Below, piece after piece: positions 58,065 through 64,000 of a stretch of DNA of 64,000 nucleotides; position 1 is the first letter of the stretch, and every line of letters begins with the position of its first letter. The stretch comes from Lasiosphaeris hirsuta (lineage: Eukaryota; Ascomycota; Sordariomycetes; Sordariales; Lasiosphaeriaceae), in NCBI GenBank assembly GCA_030549175.1, contig JAUKUA010000003.1:3162001-3226000 (forward strand), given 5' to 3'. A program made the translations under genes and the position numbers. The notes beneath the pieces were generated by a model. The model was given only the letters and a program-made list of their open reading frames with translations, was not told the DNA's origin and searched no databases.

Positions 58065-59006
58065 TGGCTTGGAACCACAGAATAATTTGAATCAAATTAA
58101 GGCAGCCACTGGATAGTTAAAGAAAGATGCTAGATTCGGTGTTCATTCTTTGACTTATGGCCCGGAATTTTCACGAAGGTGATGAAGGAGTAGTGAAGGG
58201 GTGTATGAGACTGTTTTGTTTACAACAAAAGGGGAAGTGGAGTCAAAAAGACATACAACACCAGGGATCCGCTGGCCGCCAGCGGCCCAACTACTAGTAT
58301 GGCCCTCACTGGCTTATCTATGGGAGAGCGGACGGGATCTCGAGTTTTCCTATGTGTCCTGGTCATATGTGCAAAGTATGCCGGATGTGGAAGCTCGGGA
58401 GTCCAGAAAACGGGATACAAAACCCGGAAAATGGTATGTAACGGAGACCGGAAAGACCGGGCCCCCTGCTGACCTACTCGTCAACAGTTAGGGTTTAAAC
58501 TAAGCACTTTATTAGGATGCTAAAACGGAGGCGCTGCTCCAGATCGCCAGGAAAGGTAGAAAAAGTCGAGGTAGAAACAATACCGTAGTCAAAGTTTAAG
58601 TGCCTCTGGTTAGATTCATCGGTTGCAGTACTCAGAATGGGTAAATCATCACGGTCATGGGAGTGGGATGATTTCGAGTCGATGCCGAGTCTCCACCTGA
58701 GTCTCTAATTGGCAAATATGGCTCAAGCCTCGAGGTCCGGAACAATCTTTTCAGTGGAATCACGGACTCTCCCAGATTCCCCGCGGTCGGCCCTTGCTAC
58801 GGCCGTGGCGAGCTCAGAGAGTTCATTGATTGGCCTCAGCATTCGCTGTGGCACGGGGACATTTCTGAAAAACTCTGAGCAAGTCCGTAACTTGCAGAGA
58901 CCGCAGACGCTTTAGGTTTTTTTTTTCATTTTTCTATAAATACCAAGAACGCTCTTCCCAAGGAATCCCTTCCTTCTCATCCAAGCACCATACACCCTGG
59001 AACCTA
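58065..59006. other. Intergenic, no gene seen
   Basis: About 940 bp. A short T-rich run at 58919-58926 and a TATAAATA-like box (58936-58943) lie about 65 bp upstream of the next start, consistent with a promoter. Confidence 0.4.
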
Positions 59007-60360
59007 ATGTCCAGACATCACCAAGTCATGGCACGCCATCTCTGCACCCTCCCTGAGGAGCTTCCCCTCCAAATCATGGAATACCTCGACCCAACCAGCA
59101 TCAAATGTCTGAGTGGAAAATGATCTGAAAGGATTCCACCGAGCCCGCAACCTGGTTGAGAAGTGGTTATACTGTGTAGCCTTCGGCGTCGAGCACTTGT
59201 TGCTATACTTCTCGGCGACTGAACGCCGAAAGGGCGAGCAAGCGAGGGTCTGTATCTGTATTGGATATGAGGGTCACTTCCGGCTCTGCGAGCGTAAGGT
59301 CATGAACTAGAAAACAGTAGCCGATGCTATTCAGAAGCTTAGGTCCTACCCGGCAGGGGCTCACGCTTCTATTCCCTTACTGGAATGCACAGCGGCAATA
59401 CATGTGCCAACGAACCACGTAATCACAGCCGAGAAGGGACCTAGAGGAAAGCAATTTTCCCCCCGCCTTTATCTCCATCGCTATGCAGATCGATACTTTT
59501 CGTTGTGTGTACAGTGGGTAGCTCATCATCCCCTCTCCGAACCAGTATCGAGCGGACGGCATCTCGTGGGCGACCTGACGGACCGGCTGAAACTTATTCG
59601 GCGAGGCGCGGCCGAGTACTTTGCCCCCCCCCAATCGAGACCGGGCTATCTTCCCGAGATGAGGCTTTTCGATCCAAACCGCTGTCACTTCCTTGACTAC
59701 ACTGGCACGCCTACCGGCGCCGGGATCGGAGGCGACTGGTCGCTTGCGACTCCTTCGGACGTTAATAACCAGTCCTGCCGTGTACATTCAGGTTCGAGAT
59801 GCTCACTTCGTCGACCGGAGGACGTCCGTAGAACTACAGACAAAGATGGCTACTTAGTCGGGGGTCATGTTATGCGGACCCTTTATGGTCTGGGGAGGGG
59901 ACAACTATATCATCTGGGAGTGCAAGCTGGATCTTGTTCCAAGAGCGAACTATGCCTGGCGTTAACATATATGCGTGAGATTTTCGTCGGTGATATATCC
60001 GATGCTGGGTACAGAAAGGTGACGCATTCGTGGTGTGAGGCCCTTGATCCAGACTCGTATAAACTGGCCGAGGACAGCGAGAATGAGGGTATATTGTGGT
60101 GTCGTGATGAGACTTGCGCAAACTACTACCGATTTTTAGAGAGGCCGATGATTCGGAAATGCCGGGGGAAAGTGGGAGACACGATGGACTGGTTTCATTA
60201 TTACAATTCGGACACCTGGCCAAACCCCAAAATCACGAAAGCGAAAGTGGTAGTAGGTACGACCCAAGTGCCAGCCAATCCAAACACAGGTGGAATCTCG
60301 CAGCCCGAACCCTGGAGAAAACGCGGCGAGAGAAGAGCGAAATTCTTCGCGAAGTTCTAG
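59007..60360 (+). pseudogene. F-box protein gene, probably broken
   Basis: ATG 59007 (or 59028) opens an F-box start (HLCTLPEELPLQIMEYLDPTSIKCLSG) and stops after about 38 residues. The reading continues in another frame (ENDLKGFHRARNLVEKWLYCVAFG) to a TAG near 59308-59310. It then goes on in the same frame (KTVADAIQKLRSYPAGAHASIPLL) and stays open to 60360: VPTNHVITAEKG, LFDPNRCHFLDYTG, YLVGGHVMRTLYGLG and a basic end. A one-base change plus one stop would explain everything. The gap at the first break leaves no room for a normal intron. The last 318 residues could still be a separate ORF, but no family is recognised. The TATA-like box upstream suggests it was once expressed. Confidence 0.55.
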
Positions 60361-61763
60361 GAAGCATTACAGTTGTTAGAAGCGGCCCGGCTTCAGCCAT
60401 GGATCGCGTTCGAGAGGCTGCAGGGAAGGAAATATCACTAGTAGATTTTCAAGTCCATATATTAATACCTGCCTTACTATATCACACCTTTCAGAATGTC
60501 ACGGCAGCCCATTACAGAGACGCTACTTCAGATGTTCGGGGTAATATTGCTAGCTACTCCAACTTACGAGGGGTGCTACGGATTAAGCCCACAGCGAATA
60601 GCGGTGATGGGTTTGCATCCATCTACCGTGTGGTTGGGTCCCTGTTTTGTTGCCCTGTGCTCATGCGCCAAGTACCTACCAAAGTCAACTTCATAGCTCA
60701 AGAAGTCTGGACTGCCGTTTTTAGCTAGTGCGGACCCGCTATTCTCAACAAGCTTAAGCACCCTGCACCCCTCCAATAGCTTCCCCACGCATCCCACTTC
60801 ACGTTCAACAACACTTCGCCATGGCATCAATTACATCGTGGCCGCCGGCGGCGGTATCTCCATCAGCTACATCTACGTCGATATCGGCTCTATCAGCATC
60901 TACTATGTCTACTTCGGTAGAATCAAAGTCGGATAACGATCCCTAGAATGTGAAAACACGACCATGAGTTTTCTAGTAGGTATGGCCGTATGTGGAAGAA
61001 GTGATCGGTACTCTTGTATGTAGTTAGCGAAGCCATTTGCTGGACGTGAAAGATAGATAGATAGCTGTCTACCTAAGGTATCTCTCAGTTCCACACGAAA
61101 CAACACAGGCCCTCGATAGGACACCCTTTTCGAGCCGGGACCCGAGTGCGGTAGGTGCTGCAAATTCCTAATAAAACCAAACTACCGTCGCCAGCTGAGT
61201 AGACTGGGAGACAGTGGGGACGCAGACAGGGGCTGATACGGTTACTTGGTAGCATGTATTTTAACAAATTTTCTGACTCGGGAAGCTCGATTCTCCCTCA
61301 GTGTCTGTCGTCCTCGAAGAATATATGTATGGTGTGTGGTTCCTGCTGGTATCCATATCATGGATAAGTGGACTACTATAGGTTGTTGGATGATAACCCT
61401 TTGTCTCAAGAAAACCGGTTAGGTGGGCAGGTATGGCAGTAACGCGAGTCGATAGTGAGCATCATGCTGATTTGCCTTAGGGACAGGTCTCGAGGTCCAC
61501 AGTTGACCCGGCCGCGTAACCTGAAGATGGGTAGTTGGTTAAGGTGGCCTGGATTTATCAAAGACTTACCAGTCCTCAGGCTGCACATGGCGTGGGCGTT
61601 CTGTGACGTAGCTTAGGTATGTTTGTAATTATTGTTTCGATTTTTTTCGTAGGCAGCGGGTCGGCAGCCCCTACTTCGTCGAGTAGTAAAGCGGGCGGAT
61701 ATGTACAAGCCGACTCGCTGCCCGGGTATCAATTATGTTCCTTATTCCCCCCCCCTCCCCTCA
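60361..61763. other. 1.4-kb intergenic, no gene seen
   Basis: Downstream of the broken F-box gene. Short frames up to about 60950 may be more of its decayed 3' side. A short GATA repeat lies near 61050-61062. The 3' end of the secreted-protein gene lies at the right edge, next to a C-rich tract (about 61747-61760). Confidence 0.35.
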
Positions 61764-62784
61764 TCATTCGTCGACATTAGCGCCTTCTATGTACGAGTCA
61801 CCCGGCCCGCCAGTTCCTGCGTATCCTCGCATTGACTGGCAGTCCAGATAGTTATTCTCGATGAATGGCGTGGCAACCTGCACGCCATAAACCCCGGTGT
61901 ACTCCTTCTCCAGACCCTCGAAAGGGAACGCGTTGGCCCGGATCCTTCCCAGGACGGGCGCAGGCGCAAACTCGCCGACCGACATGGACGTGTTGAACCA
62001 CCTGATCATGTTGTCACATGTCGAGGCGTTGGCAAACGTGGGTTGATTGGTGATGTTCTTGAAGAAGTTCAGGGGGTACGGATTGAGGGTGATGTCTTGG
62101 AGTCGAGACATTTCAAGCTCGACAAACTCGGGCGTCGTAACGCTTTTCCCCTTGAAATAGGTGGCACCATTGGGAAGCGCGCGATAGGCATCGCAAACAG
62201 GCTCCCACTCGGCCGGGGACACGACAGTGCCATAGGCTCGGGAGCCCTCGAGAGCAATGTCGTGAGTTGCAGTGATGAGCTGGGCTGGCGCCCAGCGAAA
62301 CGACGAATAGCCATCGCCCAGGAGGTCCAAGAATGGGAACTCAAAGCCAACACGCTGCAGAAGGGTTCAGTTCAGCCCATTTGTCCATGGCATCGATCTA
62401 CCAAGCTAGAGTACCTACCGAAAAGTCGTCGATTGTGATGCCGTACGCTCGCAGCTGAACGTCGTGGTCATGAGCAGCTTGCACCATGACGGGGTACATG
62501 CCCTCTGGGAAATCTGGGATCAGGGCCCGATAGGCCTGCTCGAGGATGCCGTACTGCGGGGGGATGAGGCGGCGAGCGGCTTCCAACGTGATCGGAATGA
62601 TGGCCAGTGTGGCATTGAGAACGCCCGTGGCATTATTCGGAAACAGTTCAGCCAGGGGATTTGGTTGGTCGAGCGACGCACAGACGTCCCGCGCCGGGGT
62701 CGACCTGCCGTGGTTCAGAATGGCGGAGGAGAGTATGAGAAGGGCGACAGCCGAGACGTGGAAGAGCGAGAGCCGGAAAGGCAT
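61764..62784 (-). CDS. Secreted protein of unknown function
   Basis: The model is two exons (62784-62419, 62354-61764; 64-nt intron), 318 residues. ATG 62784 gives a good signal sequence (MPFRLSLFHVSAVALLILSSAI). An ATG 102 bases upstream would bury it behind 34 polar residues. The rest has few cysteines (VCASLDQ, CDAYRA, STCDNMIRW, LDCQSM) and several N-glycosylation sites (NNATG, NATLA, FKNITN, FNTS). The PPQYGILEQAYRALIPDFPEGMYPVMVQAAHDHDVQLRAYG block and the FEFPFLDLLGDGYSSFRW block across the intron look like a compact enzyme-like fold. An acetoacetate-decarboxylase-like fold is a guess I cannot support further. It resembles fungal hypothetical secreted proteins. Confidence 0.72.
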
Positions 62785-64000
62785 CTTGGACCGCCGTTTC
62801 TGGCTGGTCGATGCCCAGAGCGTGCTCAGCTCTGTGATGGTGACGGAAGGGAAGCGCGGCATCCTGAGAGGCATGCCGGGCAACATAGGTATAAGAGGAT
62901 GAAAAAGGGGGAGGGCGGGGAGGGAGCGGAGCGGACTCTTCCAAATTGGAACCCGCTAGCCACCACCGATCGCAAGATAGTCAAGGGAGTAAGAAACAAG
63001 AAGGGAGGGAAACATAGGATGGACTAGGAAAAGAAGGAAGAGAGAAAAAAAAAGGATAGGGTTTTGCGAGATGCGACGACCAAAGCTTTTTGATCAAGAG
63101 CCACCGGCTGGCTGTTTGGGACGTGACGCTGGGATGCGCTGGATGCACCTGGGGATGCACTGGGGAGCGCTGCCAGACAGGCACAGTCCGGGATCTGTAA
63201 CAGCTGCGACATCTGGCCGGGTCCAGGGTTGCAAAACGGCACTGAGGCTTGCCGGTGTATTCGAGTGGCCCTCTGCCGTTTCGGATTGGTCGACGCGAGC
63301 GCAGCTCCCCTGCCGTGGCCCAAGCTCCCTGGGGGAGTTGGGGGGTTTGGGCAGATTGGGGGGCAGGGGGGTTTTGGGGGCAGCACTGAGGGCACTGAGG
63401 CAAAAAGGGGGGAAAACTCCTGAGGCATGCCGGGTCCTATCCGCTGTTCTCTAGCCATCGATGATTAGCGCCGCCGGAAGCTTATGTTTCCTTGGGGCCC
63501 TTTGGACATCAGCTCAGAAAAGCCGTGCGGGTGCCGAGCACGGGATTAGATTGCGAGCGATGCCACACGACGGGCTCCAGGCTTCATCTCATCCCGATCA
63601 GGTCCCGTCCCAGCCTCGCATCTGGCTCTGGCCAGCGGGCCCAGCGGGCCCAGCGCAGAGGCGCGGGAACCCGCCTTGCCGGCATCAGTAGCCTCCCGTC
63701 TCCTCCCACCTGCTCTCGCTCCCTCTGCAGGCCGTTGTAGCCATCACGCGTGGGTATCGCTGCCCTGCATCTTCATTCGTCTCCAGTCGTACGGGTGCGG
63801 GAGCAATCATCACGCGGTCGCTTGTTGGGCGCAGGTCGGCGGCCAGGTTGGCCAGGTCGGCCAGCCATAATGCTGACAACTGAGCCGGAATATGGCCCTC
63901 CGTCCAGTCTATCGCTGTTTATCGTGGTTGTTGGGTCGGCTCATCCGCCCGGATGTCGAGCGATCCGGTGCACGAATCGTCACGACCTGCCCGATTCTGG
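62785..64000. other. 1.2-kb region to the right edge, no gene seen
   Basis: Upstream of the secreted-protein gene. It includes A/G-rich runs (62900-63060) and a strongly G-rich stretch (63325-63410) with many GGG triplets on the plus strand. Open frames are short and have no recognisable motif. A gene running off the right edge cannot be excluded. Confidence 0.4.

Noticed and set aside
62900..64000. Open frames at the right edge on both strands
   Set aside because: They overlap each other, are Pro/Ala/Gln- or Gly-rich because of base composition, and show no motif or splice structure.

Overview
The window is nuclear DNA of a filamentous ascomycete, most likely a sordariomycete (Sordariales-like). 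The evidence is short spliceosomal introns (about 46-121 nt, GTRNGT...CTRAC...YAG), mitochondrial presequences, fungal families (ERG7, an AA11-type LPMO, a P450 with eight exons) and broken genes whose lesions include TGG-to-stop and possible CAG-to-TAG changes, as expected from repeat-induced point mutation (RIP). There are no operons, and I found no tRNA, rRNA, CRISPR array or intact transposon. Gene models were built by hand from conserved motifs and splice consensus. For every spliced intact gene the exon lengths sum to a multiple of three.

Layout: 0-7 kb is repeat-rich and gene-poor, with one orphan ORF between degenerate repeats and a wrecked ABC-C transporter. 7-24.8 kb is a dense housekeeping block: ceramide glucosyltransferase, tRNA-splicing endonuclease SEN2, a PLP aminotransferase ending in a peroxisomal SKL, SGT1, lanosterol synthase ERG7 divergent from meiotic SPO11, a conserved unknown gene and the ankyrin protein YAR1. 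24.9-29.4 kb is a decaying segment: a frameshifted N-terminal methyltransferase (NTM1) copy, an intact aminoglycoside-phosphotransferase-like kinase gene, and an S9 peptidase pseudogene. 30-34 kb has a secreted SGNH esterase convergent with a cytochrome P450. 37-42 kb has an F-box-like gene divergent from a low-complexity protein. 43.4-46 kb has a vanillyl-alcohol-oxidase-type pseudogene and an AA11-like LPMO. 46-54.3 kb holds three genes for mitochondrial inner-membrane proteins (PGS1, complex I NDUFA12 and NAD(P) transhydrogenase). 57-63 kb has two conserved unknown genes on either side of a broken F-box gene.

Working together: PGS1 makes the precursor of cardiolipin, the lipid that supports complex I (NDUFA12) and other inner-membrane enzymes such as the transhydrogenase. 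ERG7 and ceramide glucosyltransferase belong to the sterol and glycosphingolipid branches of membrane lipid synthesis. Five pseudogenes in 60 kb, each with an intact or unrelated neighbour, are the most distinctive feature of the window. I did not find a convincing new multi-gene system. The best leads are gene-structure oddities (a 7-nt exon and a 32-nt intron in NDUFA12, 14- and 25-nt exons in the aminotransferase), the repeat-expanded SEN2 linker, and the pseudogene set.
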